This document shows, one piece after another, positions 7,226 to 14,850 of a DNA stretch of 45,628 nt (position 1 is its first letter; each line of letters starts with the position of its first letter). The stretch spans positions 1 through 45,628 of the forward strand of contig QAIB01000019.1 of NCBI GenBank assembly GCA_030418545.1. Direction: 5' to 3'. The notes beneath the pieces are model-generated. The model was not told where the DNA came from. It did no database searches and was given only the letters and a program-made list of their open reading frames with translations. This stretch comes from Xenophilus aerolatus (GTDB taxonomy: Bacteria; Pseudomonadota; Gammaproteobacteria; Burkholderiales; Burkholderiaceae_C). Position numbers and translations under genes: made by a program.

Positions 7226-7504
7226 ATGAGCAGCCATCACGATTGGATCATCGAAATCACGGCGCAACACGATGCGCTCAAGCCGTTCGCGCCGGAGAAC
7301 GGCCAGCCTTTGCGCTTCAATATCGGCGACGCGGTGATCTACACGAACGAGGCCGGCTTGCAGTTCCGGAATCGCGTCACCGGGTTCTACCGGCCTGCCA
7401 GGCCTTCGGGGCTGTACGCGCTCGGTGCGCGTTATCTGCTGAACTCGTCATCGCCTTGGATGCCGGTTTCGGAATCTTGCCTGTGCCCTGATGACTCGGC
7501 CTGA
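7226..7504 (+). CDS. Small conserved ICE protein of unknown function
   Basis: This is a 92-residue protein with no signal peptide or membrane segment. The start ATG at 7226 follows AGGGGA at 7212-7217; an ATG at 7221 is in another frame. The peptide has an acidic and aromatic N-terminal part (HDWIIEITAQHDALKPF) and a middle GDAVIYTNEAGLQFRNRVTGFYRP that looks like a small beta-rich domain. I recognise it only as the type of short protein found beside RadC and DUF932 genes on integrative conjugative elements. It has its own repeated leader, as does the RadC-like gene, which hints at shared control. The function is unknown. Confidence 0.65.
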   Translation: MSSHHDWIIEITAQHDALKPFAPENGQPLRFNIGDAVIYTNEAGLQFRNRVTGFYRPARPSGLYALGARYLLNSSSPWMPVSESCLCPDDSA

Positions 7505-7507
7505 TTG

Positions 7508-7550
7508 ACGCCTTCGCGCCCCGACGGGGCGCTGCGCGCTGGCGCTTGCA
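7508..7550 (+). repeat. ICE spacer hairpin repeat, copy 3
   Basis: GACGCCTTC is followed by GCGCCCC-GAC-GGGGCGC (7516-7532) and TGCGCGCTGGCGCTTGC. The stem differs from copies 1 and 2 but both arms changed together, so base pairing is kept. It lies directly after the stop codon of the small ICE gene and may terminate or stabilise that transcript. Confidence 0.6.
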
Positions 7551-7816
7551 CTCCAGGGGAAAGCCCTGTGGGCTATCCCCGCCGCGCTTTGCTTGGCGCC
7601 CCTGCAAGCCTGCCGCCCCGACTGCGCCGGCGCGGCAATACCGAAGCCGCAAAGGCTGCTTGTCCACTACAGAAGATCCACGCTGCATCTTCACGACTGC
7701 ATGGGCGTCCCCGGCCATCTGTGACATGGCCGGTCGCGCTGTCGTGCGTGACATCGAGCCTCGCTGCGCGAGTCTCGCCCCTGACGGGCTTCCATCGTTC
7801 CCTCGCTCCGCTCGGC

Positions 7817-7868
7817 TGACGCCTCCGGCCCGGATTCCTCGATCCGGGCCTGCGCGCTTCGCTTGCGT
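7817..7868 (+). repeat. ICE spacer hairpin repeat, copy 4
   Basis: CTGACGCCTCC is followed by a perfect nine-base stem GGCCCGGAT-TCCTCG-ATCCGGGCC (7827-7850) and TGCGCGCTTCGCTTGCG. It has the same flanks as copies 1-3 but a longer stem. There is no T run, so it is not a standard terminator. Confidence 0.6.
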
Positions 7869-8206
7869 GCGGTCGGCACAAAGGGATGGCCGTTGCCTGT
7901 CCAGCCGTCTCCCCTGACTTCATCACCTTACCCGCGACCGTAGCCCGCTCCCGTGTGCCGTCAAGGCGCGCAGGGCCGTGTCCTCGGCTGCGCCTGCGGG
8001 CCGCACCAACCCTGCGCTTGTTTCCTTGACGGCCCCCGTCCGCGCGCTCCTGACCGTCGCGGGCGATGAACTCAGGAAAGACGGTGGCAACAGGGCCAAC
8101 CGGGTTCTTCGTGCCGACCGCATCGAACAGCCGAAAGGCTGGGCTCCGAATCTAGGAATCCGGTGTGCGGTGTGAACAGCAAACCCTTTTCGTCAGGAGA
8201 AATGCC

Positions 8207-8533
8207 ATGCAACTCGCATCCCGATTCGCTTCCCGTTCCCCGTCGCTGCGCAGCGATTCCCCGCTGTCCGACGATCAAATCCGCAGGGTCGCGCCGTCCA
8301 TCTTCGCGGACGCTCCGCATGAGAGCCGTTCCGAGCGCTACAGCTATATCCCCACCGCCGCCGTGCTGACCGAACTGCGCAAAGAAGGGTTCCAGCCCTT
8401 CATGGTGGCGCAGACCCGCGTGCGCAACGAAGACCGCCGCGACTTCACCAAGCACATGATCCGGCTGCGCCATGCCAACCAGATCAACGATGCAGAAGCC
8501 AATGAAATCGTCCTGCTGAACTCACACGACGGC
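8207..8533 (+). pseudogene. DUF932 protein, truncated after about 109 codons
   Basis: ATG at 8207 has a strong AGGAGA at 8195-8200. The peptide (MQLASRFASRSP, SDDQIRRVAPSIFADAPHESRS, RYSYIPTAAVLTELR, MVAQTRVRN, ANEIVLLNSHDG) matches the N-terminal third of DUF932 proteins, which on ICEs and plasmids resemble antirestriction or phage/plasmid-related proteins. Family likeness stops at NSHDG, near 8532, exactly where sequence of a secretion transporter gene begins in a different frame. The open frame then runs to 8827 as a shadow inside that gene. The gene is therefore a deletion or recombination remnant and marks the edge of the ICE-derived segment. Confidence 0.8.
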
Positions 8534-8534
8534 G

Positions 8535-10280
8535 GTAAGCGCCGCACTGGCGGTCATACCCTTCACAGTCTGGGCTTAGCAAGCCCCCACGGCCCCGCAA
8601 CCCTTCATCGAACAGCAACGCCAACAAGAGCGCGAACGCGCCCTGCGCGAGCAGAACGAACGCCAGATCGACGAGCGCCTGCCCGCGCCCGCTGCTCGCC
8701 CCGTCTCCCGCATCCCCGATGCAGAGACCCCGTGCTTTCGCATCGACCGCGTGCTGCTCGTCGGCGACGCGTCCGACTCCTTTCAGTGGGCCGTCTCGCC
8801 CTCGGTGCTCGCTGGGTCGTCCGGTGACGACTCCCCCCTGGGCCGCTGCCTCGGCACCTCCGGCGTCAACGTCGTCCTCGCCCGCGCCCAGGCCGAAGTC
8901 ATCGCCCGAGGCTGGACCACCACCCGCGTCCTCGCCGCCCCGCAGGACCTCACCACCGGCACGCTGACCCTCACCCTCGTTCCCGGCCGCATCGCCGCCA
9001 TCCGCCTGTCCGCGGATTCCACGGTGCCCTTGCTGGGGCAGGGCGCCCTGCTCGCCACCGCCATTCCCGCGTCGGTGGGCGACCTGCTGAACCTGCGCGC
9101 CATCGAGCAGGGCCTGGAAAACCTCAAGCGTTCTCCCACCGCCGAGGCCGACATCCAGATCGAGCCGTCCTCCGCCCCTAACGCCCAGCCCGGCGAGAGC
9201 GACCTCGTCGTCAAGTACGTCCAGTCCAAGACGTGGCGGTTGTCCATGAACCTGGACGACAGCGGCACCGAGACCACCGGCCGCTACCAGGGCGGCATCA
9301 CCGCCTCGCTGGACAACCCCCTGGGCCTGAATGACCTGTTCTACGTCAACGCCTGCCACAACATCGGCCGGCGCTTCATTCGCGACGCCGACCGCGGCAC
9401 CGAAGGCCAGACGCTTCACTACTCCGTGCCCTATGGCTGGTGGCTGCTGGGCTTCACCGCCTCCAACAGCCAGTACTTCCAGACCATCGCCGGCCTGAAC
9501 CAGAGCTACATCTACGCCGGCAAGACCAACAACGCCGAGCTCAAGCTCACCCGCATGCTCTGGCGCGACCAGCACCGCAAGACCAGCGCGAGCATCAAAG
9601 CCTGGCGCCGCGAATCGCGCAACTTCGTGGACGACGCCGAAGTGGGCGTGCAGCACCGGGTCACCGGCGGCTGGGAACTGGCCGTCAACCACAAGGAATT
9701 CATCGAGACCCACGCCGGCACCGCGACCCCGGAGGGTACGCTGGCCTACAAGCGTGGCACCGGCGGTTTGGGCGCCAGGCCTGCGCCGGAAGAGGCGTAC
9801 GACGAGGGCACCTCGCGCATGAAGCTCTACACCGCCGAGCTCAGCGCCAACGTGCCCTTCAAGCTCGGCGATGAGAAGTTTCGCTACAGCGGGCTGATCC
9901 GCGCGCAGTGGAACCGCACACCGCTGACGCCGCAGGACCGCTTTGCCATCGGTGGCCGCTACACCGTGCGCGGCTTCGATGGAGAGACGAGCCTGATGGC
10001 CGAGCGCGGCTGGCTGGTCCGCAATGACGTCGGCTGGGCGATTCCCTGGAATGGGGGCCAAAGCGGTGCGGAGCTGTACACCGGCCTGGACTACGGCCAT
10101 GTGGGAGGCCCCAGCACCAAGTACCTGCTGGGCAACCATCTGGCGGGCGCCGTGGTGGGCGTGCGGGGCGCGTGGAAGAACCTGAACTACGACCTCTTCG
10201 TCGGCGCGCCGGTGTGGAAGCCCGAGGGATTCCGCACGGCCCGGGTGACGGCGGGGTTCAACCTCAATGTGAGCTTCTGA
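8535..10280 (+). pseudogene. ShlB/FhaC/HecB-type two-partner secretion transporter, 5' truncated with TAG
   Basis: This frame encodes an outer-membrane TpsB transporter. It has a proline-rich linker QPFIEQQRQQERERALREQ, POTRA-like domains (TPCFRIDRVLL onwards, LTTGTLTLTLVPGRI), the barrel start RLSMNLDDSGTETTGRYQGG, the late motif FAIGGRYTVRGFDGE and a C-terminal Phe. TpsB proteins export a TpsA exoprotein through the outer membrane. Two defects are visible. First, the gene joins the DUF932 fragment at about 8535, so the start codon and the first signal-peptide residues are lost. Second, codon TAG at 8577-8579 lies between the signal-peptide end (ALAVIPFTVWA) and QAPTAP, where CAG would be expected. 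The next start, GTG at 8751, would give a protein without a signal peptide. No TpsA gene is in the window. Confidence 0.85.
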
Positions 10281-11005
10281 TGGCCAATCCTTCGACGCCT
10301 GTTGATGTCAGTGCGCCGGCCAAGCGGTTCGGCCTGCAGACTTTGTTGACCGTGCTCCCGGTCTTGTCTGGTGGTCTTTACGTGATCGGCGCCACGTACC
10401 AGGAAGGCTATCTCGCCGGCTTTGGCGTAGAAAACTCCTTGTTTGTGTTGCCGCCTGACCGTTTGCTGTTCATGGGGCTCACCTCGCTCATCTCCTTCGG
10501 TATCGGCCCGATGATCTACGGTGTGCTGGCAGCGATTGCGCTAATCGTTGCCGTCATGGTGGCGCTGGTTCTGTCGTCGCTTCCCACGGTGCAGCAACTT
10601 CAGACAAAGCTAGCTGCACGTCTTGCCGTGAAACCCAAGCTGGGTAAAGCGGCTCCCTCCATGTTGGCGTTGGCCGACAAGAGTGAACTCCTCTATGGCT
10701 ACGTCGTTGGGATCTTCACGGTAACGATTGCCCTCGTGCTCACAGCAGTGTTTTCTTCACGCACAGGGGCTCAGCATGCTGCGCAGGACATCAAAAAGTG
10801 GGAGGAGGGAAAGACTCGAACATCGACGGTTGTGATCGATGGCGAGCCACCTGTCAAGGCTTTTCAGATCGGCTGCGGTGCAACTTACTGCGCGTTCTGG
10901 ACCGGCAGCGAGGCCCGTTTGGTACGGCACGAGCAGATCAAACGGCTCAGCACTCAGCCGATGCCAACCAAGGCACCCTCCGGCAAGCCAGCTGCGAGCA
11001 AGTAG
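10280..11005 (+). CDS. Inner-membrane protein of unknown function
   Basis: This 241-residue protein has its ATG overlapping the TGA of the transporter gene (TGATG), so it was translationally coupled to it. Hydrophobic segments at about 17-38 (LLTVLPVLSGGLYVIG), 62-100 (a long stretch that could hold two helices) and 145-165 (VVGIFTVTIALVLTAVF) suggest three or four membrane spans. The C-terminal 75 residues are soluble and contain a cysteine pair (IGCGATYCAFW). I do not recognise a family. Coupling to a TpsB gene suggests a role at the envelope with that secretion system. Because the upstream gene is broken, its expression now depends on an internal or read-through promoter. Confidence 0.65.
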   Translation: MANPSTPVDVSAPAKRFGLQTLLTVLPVLSGGLYVIGATYQEGYLAGFGVENSLFVLPPDRLLFMGLTSLISFGIGPMIYGVLAAIALIVAVMVALVLSSLPTVQQLQTKLAARLAVKPKLGKAAPSMLALADKSELLYGYVVGIFTVTIALVLTAVFSSRTGAQHAAQDIKKWEEGKTRTSTVVIDGEPPVKAFQIGCGATYCAFWTGSEARLVRHEQIKRLSTQPMPTKAPSGKPAASK

Positions 11006-11105
11006 TCAATCCGCAGTTTGGGGTGTTGGACTTGCATTGCTGAAATGGGTGAGACACGCCATCTATTCAGCACTGCAGTTGACCAAGAGAGGAAAGGGAG
11101 CACAT

Positions 11106-11777
11106 ATGTTCAAGACCGTCGTGGCATTGGTCGCGGCCGCACTGTTGGCCGCCTGTGTCTCGCCTACGCCCTACCGTGCGGCAGATGCCGACGGCATCCG
11201 GTTCGGCTACAGCAGCACCAAGCTGAGCGACCAGCTGTACCGCGTGCGTTTCCTCTACACAGGGCGTACCCCGGTGCGGTGGGTCGACGCCTTCTTGTTG
11301 TACCGCGCCGCCGAAGTTGCCAAGGAAGCCAACGCGCCGGCATTCAAGATCGTCGAGGGCAACGTCGACAGCGCGGTACTCGAGGGCGAGGATGTCTACG
11401 GTCGTCGCGAGCTGGACCTGGACGGTGCTGTGGCGGTGTCCGCAGTGCCCCGTCAACAGCGTCCGCAAGATGACGTCGTCGTGGGCCAAGAGCCAACCTC
11501 CAGCAACATGCACCGCACCACCGGCGCCATGCCAGTCTTCCGCATGCCGCCGCCTGCACTGCCGAAGTACCAGCCCCCGGTCTACATCTACACGCCCGGC
11601 TATGCGCCTGTGCCGCTGCCGGACCGCACCATCCTCATCGAGCTGCGGCCAGACATCAACAGCATGGACGACAAGACTTTCGTGACGGCCGACGTGCTGG
11701 ACAAGCTCGGTCCACGCATCGAGCGTGCAGCGCCGAAGGACCAGCCGCTCAAAGGCACGCCCGCTGCGGCGTCATGA
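11106..11777 (+). CDS. CC0125/CC1285-type lipoprotein
   Basis: This is a 223-residue protein. ATG at 11106 has AGAGGAAAGGGAG upstream. The signal peptide MFKTVVALVAAALLAAC ends in a lipobox LAAC, with Cys17 as the lipidation site. The mature part starts with SPTPYRAADADGIRFGYSSTKLSDQLYRVRF and has a YRAAEVAKE helix, the pattern of the CC0125/CC1285 lipoprotein family, whose function is unknown. A proline-rich segment (PPPALPKYQPPVYIYTPGYAPVPLPD) at about 140-165 is unusual and may bind the cell wall or a partner. It lies 100 bases after the membrane protein gene and is probably in the same cluster. Confidence 0.75.
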   Translation: MFKTVVALVAAALLAACVSPTPYRAADADGIRFGYSSTKLSDQLYRVRFLYTGRTPVRWVDAFLLYRAAEVAKEANAPAFKIVEGNVDSAVLEGEDVYGRRELDLDGAVAVSAVPRQQRPQDDVVVGQEPTSSNMHRTTGAMPVFRMPPPALPKYQPPVYIYTPGYAPVPLPDRTILIELRPDINSMDDKTFVTADVLDKLGPRIERAAPKDQPLKGTPAAAS

Positions 11778-11927
11778 GCACACCCAGGGAGACCGAATTC
11801 ATGACAAGCAAAGTGCACCTCTTGCGCGCGTCTGCACCTTCCGCTGGAGAAAACGCGACATCGTGACCAACCAGCGTTTCGAGTTCAACTGACATCAATC
11901 GCCATCTACATCGACCGCCTCGACACC

Positions 11928-12488
11928 ATGACCCATCACCGCCTTTCGCTCGTACTGGCCCTCAGTGCAACACTCGTCCTGGCCGCCTGTGGTACACGCC
12001 GCCCCTCCGTGCAGGAGCCCGAGCCGCCAGAACCCACGGCCAACGCCAACAACGCCGTCATTCTTCCGGCGATCAGCTATTGCAAGACGCCCAGAGGCGT
12101 GCAACTGACCAAGACCGATGACGCGTGCGACGTGCCCGCATCGCTGCTACAGGCCGTCCAGGACCAGCTCCAGGCACCCTACGAGTTCGCCGTGCCAGCG
12201 CCTTCGGCCAGCGTAGCGGGCGCACCGACCTTGCGGATCCAGATCACCGACTTGCTAGCCAACGGCGGCGGCATGTACGGCGGCCCCAAGATCGTGCAAC
12301 TCCACGGCGTGCTGGAGCGACTGAACGCAGACCCGGTCCAGTTCACCGCACAGCGCCAGATGTTCATCTACTTCGGCTTGCCGCGCAGCACCTGCAGCAT
12401 GGTCGGACAAGTGACCTACGCGCTGGGCGGCGACATCACCCAATGGCTGAGCAAGCCAGTCGACGGCGCCAAGCTGGGCGTGTGGTAA
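11928..12488 (+). CDS. Lipoprotein of unknown function
   Basis: This is a 186-residue protein with a signal peptide MTHHRLSLVLALSATLVLAAC and lipobox LAAC (Cys21). The mature N-terminus is a proline/glutamate-rich linker (QEPEPPEPTANANN). The rest is a compact domain with two cysteine pairs (SYCKTP/DACDVP, and a later STCSMVG) and a segment LRIQITDLLANGGGMYGGP. I do not recognise a family. The 150-base gap before it contains only a 21-codon open frame after GGGAG at about 11790, perhaps a relic. It belongs to the run of envelope genes after the TpsB transporter. Confidence 0.7.
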   Translation: MTHHRLSLVLALSATLVLAACGTRRPSVQEPEPPEPTANANNAVILPAISYCKTPRGVQLTKTDDACDVPASLLQAVQDQLQAPYEFAVPAPSASVAGAPTLRIQITDLLANGGGMYGGPKIVQLHGVLERLNADPVQFTAQRQMFIYFGLPRSTCSMVGQVTYALGGDITQWLSKPVDGAKLGVW

Positions 12489-12509
12489 GACTCGACAGAC
12501 AACCTGAAC

Positions 12510-12995
12510 ATGGGCCAACTTCTCGCTTCCACCGCTCTAGCCGCTGCTCTGCTGGCACTAGCCGGCTGCGCATCACACGCTTCCGCACCAGCAGGTTCCG
12601 CGGCACCAACAGAAGCCGTCGCAGGCATCCAGGCGTTCGAGACCGTCTGCCTCAAGACCGCACCGAGTTTCGCTGGCGCAGCCGACGCCGCGAAGTCTTT
12701 CGGCATCAGCCAGTGGGACGACGGTCCCATCGGCCGCATGGGCATGACCCCAGACCAGAAGCTCGGTGTCCAGATCAAGCCGGCCACCGAATGCGTGATC
12801 ACCACGCCGACGCAGCCAGGGCCGGCGGCCGCTCAGCAGTTTGGCCAAGCCATCGCGCGTGCGACCGGCGGCAGGGCGCCGGGGCGGTTTCCGGTGGCCA
12901 TCGTCTTCAACGGCCAGCCGTTCATCTTTCACCACGACCGTGATGGCGGCGAAGCATTCGTTATGCTCAAGCAGGGCGCCAGCGGCAAACAGTGA
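12510..12995 (+). CDS. Small lipoprotein of unknown function
   Basis: This is a 161-residue protein whose signal peptide MGQLLASTALAAALLALAGC ends in lipobox LAGC (Cys20). An Ala/Ser/Pro-rich linker follows, then a domain with AFETVCLKTAPSFAGAADAAKSFGI and a later conserved cysteine in ATECVITTP. The end has a beta pattern (FPVAIVFNGQPFIFHHD). The VCL...AAKSFGI section recalls a secreted NMCC_0638-like family, but I am not sure. It starts 21 bases after the previous lipoprotein gene and is probably cotranscribed with it. Confidence 0.68.
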   Translation: MGQLLASTALAAALLALAGCASHASAPAGSAAPTEAVAGIQAFETVCLKTAPSFAGAADAAKSFGISQWDDGPIGRMGMTPDQKLGVQIKPATECVITTPTQPGPAAAQQFGQAIARATGGRAPGRFPVAIVFNGQPFIFHHDRDGGEAFVMLKQGASGKQ

Positions 12996-13060
12996 CTCGT
13001 CCGGTGGCCAACACGCTCCCCGATTGATTCGCCAAGCCGTCACCACGCCGATCCGCCGAC

Positions 13061-13978
13061 ATGTATGGCATCAGCAGCCATGCACGGCATTTCCAAGTCA
13101 TCATCAAGCGCAACGGCAAGGCGTGGCGAAAAACCTTCGCGCACAGCACCTGCGGTGGGGCGGACAGTGCGCTGGCCATGGCGCAGGCTTGGCGGGACGA
13201 CATCGTTAAAAAGCACCCACCCATCGCTCGCCGCCAGCGCGCGCAAAGACTGCTGGCCACTAACACCAGCGGTGTCGCCGGCGTCCATCTGGCGCGTGCA
13301 CCGGATGGCACCCCCCGCCTGTGGACGGCGCGGACCATTGTCGGAACCAAGACGCTGTCCAAGTCGTTCAGCATCTCCCGCTACGGCGACCACCACGCCA
13401 AGGAACTGGCCATCGCTGCGCGCCAAGCACAACTCAAGCACATCTCCGGACGTTTGGTCGTCCATCCCGATGAGCCGGTGCTTCGGGCCGCCCCTGCCGC
13501 CACCGACACACTGCAGCCGCCGCCAGCCACCGCCCGTGCCACCGTGCTCATCGGCCACCAGCACGTCGAAGATGCAGTACACGACAGGATCTGCACCGTC
13601 GTACCAGCGCCGGCGCCGGGCCCGGGCGTGCAGTCTGTCGAAGTCGCTGCGACCGGCGTCGTCCAGCACGCAGATCTCGCCGTCGAAAACGGACGGGCCA
13701 CCCTTCAGGCCGGCCAGGCCGTCGACCACCTCTGGGAACCAGGCCGACGCGTTGGCGGCCCCGCGCGTGCGCAGCTCGACGCGGCCGCCGTCGACCACGG
13801 CCATCAGCCTGTAGCCGTCGAACTTGATCTCGTAAAGCCACCCGGCCGCGCCGAAGGCAAAAGGCCGCTCCTCAAGCAGCATCGGCGGGTAATCGGTGAG
13901 CCTCAGCATCGTGCCAGCGTAGCGACGATGCCCGGGCCCGTTGTCGGCCTACGTCCTCAAGATCCGCAGGCGCGATGA
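13061..13978 (+). CDS. AP2-domain protein whose frame runs on through an antisense ligase remnant
   Basis: The start MYGISSHARHFQVIIKR is typical of bacterial AP2/ERF-like proteins. These are DNA-binding proteins with a beta-sheet fold and a YG.S start, here with a second similar unit around NTSGVAGVHLARAPDGTPRLW and SFSISRYGDHHAKELAIAARQ. Such proteins usually end after 140-200 residues. Here the family-like part stops by about residue 160 (near 13540), but no stop codon appears. The frame continues to 13978 on the strand opposite a DNA ligase fragment. The last 145 residues are therefore probably meaningless, and the gene seems to have lost its own 3' end in the rearrangement that brought in the ligase piece. 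There is no clear ribosome site before 13061. Confidence 0.6.
   Translation: MYGISSHARHFQVIIKRNGKAWRKTFAHSTCGGADSALAMAQAWRDDIVKKHPPIARRQRAQRLLATNTSGVAGVHLARAPDGTPRLWTARTIVGTKTLSKSFSISRYGDHHAKELAIAARQAQLKHISGRLVVHPDEPVLRAAPAATDTLQPPPATARATVLIGHQHVEDAVHDRICTVVPAPAPGPGVQSVEVAATGVVQHADLAVENGRATLQAGQAVDHLWEPGRRVGGPARAQLDAAAVDHGHQPVAVELDLVKPPGRAEGKRPLLKQHRRVIGEPQHRASVATMPGPVVGLRPQDPQAR
13545..13909 (-). pseudogene. ATP-dependent DNA ligase, N-terminal fragment
   Basis: Read on the minus strand from ATG at 13909, the peptide starts MLRLTDYPPMLLEERPFAFG and has YEIKFDGYRL. This is motif I of ATP-dependent DNA ligases, with Lys29 the adenylated residue. Motif III-like VFDGEICVLDD and VVYCIFDVLVADE follow. 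This is the first third of a LigD-type or short stand-alone ligase adenylation domain. Likeness ends near 13545, where the sequence becomes that of the convergent AP2 gene. The oligonucleotide-binding domain and the later motifs are missing, so it cannot seal nicks. Confidence 0.8.
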
Positions 13979-14005
13979 ACCGGCGACGTCACGAAAGGAG
14001 ACCCC

Positions 14006-14191
14006 ATGACCGACGATCCGAAGAAAACCGGCCTGGACCGCAAGCTCATCGCCATGCACGAGCCGCACGAAGAGCGTAGTTGGACCGAGAGCCTGCATTG
14101 CACCGAAGCGCAGTTGCGAGAGGCGATCAATGCCGTAGGCAACTCGGCCGACGCGGTGCGACAGTACCTGGCGCAGAAGAAGCAGGCATAA
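14006..14191 (+). CDS. DUF3606 protein
   Basis: This is a 61-residue protein matching DUF3606 along its whole length: DDPKKTGLDRKLIAMHEPHEERSWTESL, then TEAQLREAINAVGNSADAVRQYL. The ribosome site AAAGGAGA at 13994-14001 is well placed. Family members are small soluble proteins common in Burkholderiales and Rhizobiales, often several per genome. Their function is unknown. The C-terminal helix-turn-helix-like part might bind DNA, which is a guess. It is convergent with the SWIB gene. Confidence 0.88.
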   Translation: MTDDPKKTGLDRKLIAMHEPHEERSWTESLHCTEAQLREAINAVGNSADAVRQYLAQKKQA

Positions 14192-14216
14192 AAAAGGACC
14201 CGTCGAAAGCGGGTCC
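14191..14216 (-). terminator. Rho-independent terminator for the SWIB gene
   Basis: On the minus strand the sequence is GGACCCG-CTTTCGA-CGGGTCC followed directly by TTTTTT, an intrinsic terminator. On the plus strand the same stem follows the DUF3606 stop but has no T run after it, so termination should be efficient only for leftward transcripts coming from the SWIB gene at 14556. Confidence 0.88.
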
Positions 14217-14301
14217 TCAAGAGGGTTGGATACCTCGCCCGGTCTCTCAGGGAGGAGGAGAAAAGATGCAGGGAGGCACCCAAAGACCGGACGCCAAAAT
14301 C

Positions 14302-14556
14302 TTAGCTCAGATGCTTGCCCACCAGGCCAGTCATCTCGAACATCGTCACCTCGTCCTTGCCCATCACCGCCTTCAGCTTGGCATCGCACAGGATGTTGCG
14401 CTTGTTCGCCGGGTTCTGGAGGTTGTTGGCCTTGATGTATTCCCAGAGCAGCTTAGTGACCTGGGTGCGCGGCTGAGGCGCGGCGCCGATGATGGCGGCC
14501 AGCTCGGCGCTGGGCTTCATGGGACGGGCGAAGCCGCTCTTCTGAGTTTCTGTCAT
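14302..14556 (-). CDS. SWIB/MDM2-domain protein
   Basis: This is an 84-residue protein that is almost entirely one SWIB domain: FARPMKPSAELAAIIGAAPQPRTQVTKLLWEYIKANNLQNPANKRNILCDAKLKAVMG, ending FEMTGLVGKHL. AAGGGATCC lies before ATG at 14556. SWIB domains occur in eukaryotic chromatin remodellers and in some bacteria (for example fused to topoisomerase in Chlamydia). The stand-alone proteins of Burkholderiales have no proven role, and a DNA-topology or chromatin-like role is only suggested. It has its own terminator at 14191-14216. Confidence 0.9.
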   Translation of the reverse strand: MTETQKSGFARPMKPSAELAAIIGAAPQPRTQVTKLLWEYIKANNLQNPANKRNILCDAKLKAVMGKDEVTMFEMTGLVGKHLS

Positions 14557-14659
14557 GGATCCCTTTGAAAAAAGGGCCGCAGTCTACCTAGCCCAGCGAC
14601 ATGCAAGCGGTCGCGACTGATACTGTACAAATAACCAGTATCGGCCTAGACTGCCATCC

Positions 14660-14848
14660 ATGGACTCTATCCCGCCCCAACTGTGGATTGCAGCGTGTGC
14701 TCGTCGCCTGCAGCTGCGGTGGCCCACCGTGGCACCGCAACAGCTGGAGGACACGGCGCGCGAGCTGCTCAATGACCCGAAACTGCGCGCGCTGCCGCCC
14801 GAGGCAGCGGCCGCGACCTGGCGGCAGCCGATCGGCGCGGAGGCCTGA
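14660..14848 (+). CDS. Small protein of phage-like type, unknown function
   Basis: This is a 62-residue protein, rich in Ala, Arg and Leu, with one amphipathic helix (PQQLEDTARELLNDPKLRAL). It starts with ATG at 14660 and has no strong ribosome site. It is the first of three short genes that follow each other with a 2-base gap and then an ATGA overlap, the compact style of prophage or phage accessory genes. No family recognised. Confidence that it is translated rests mainly on this spacing. Confidence 0.5.
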   Translation: MDSIPPQLWIAACARRLQLRWPTVAPQQLEDTARELLNDPKLRALPPEAAAATWRQPIGAEA

Positions 14849-14850
14849 CC

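Larger units (their letters stand above)
7505..8206. other. Non-coding ICE spacer, 700 bases, no gene seen
   Basis: I find no convincing gene here. Open frames exist on both strands because of the G+C content, but none has a ribosome site or family-like composition. The spacer holds two copies of the ICE hairpin repeat (7508-7550 and 7817-7868). At 7920-8060 is a third stretch with GTGCCGTCAAGG-GCGCAGGGCCGTG that faintly resembles the leader repeats upstream of the other ICE genes. Confidence 0.5.

Noticed and set aside
6164-7868. A CRISPR-like array formed by the hairpin repeats
   Set aside because: The repeats are far apart, unevenly spaced, lie between genes and have variable stems; there are no regular spacers or cas genes.
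8484-10139. A 551-codon minus-strand frame opposite the TpsB gene
   Set aside because: The composition (Gly, Ala, Val, Asp repeats) is that of an antisense shadow, and the plus strand encodes clear POTRA and barrel motifs.
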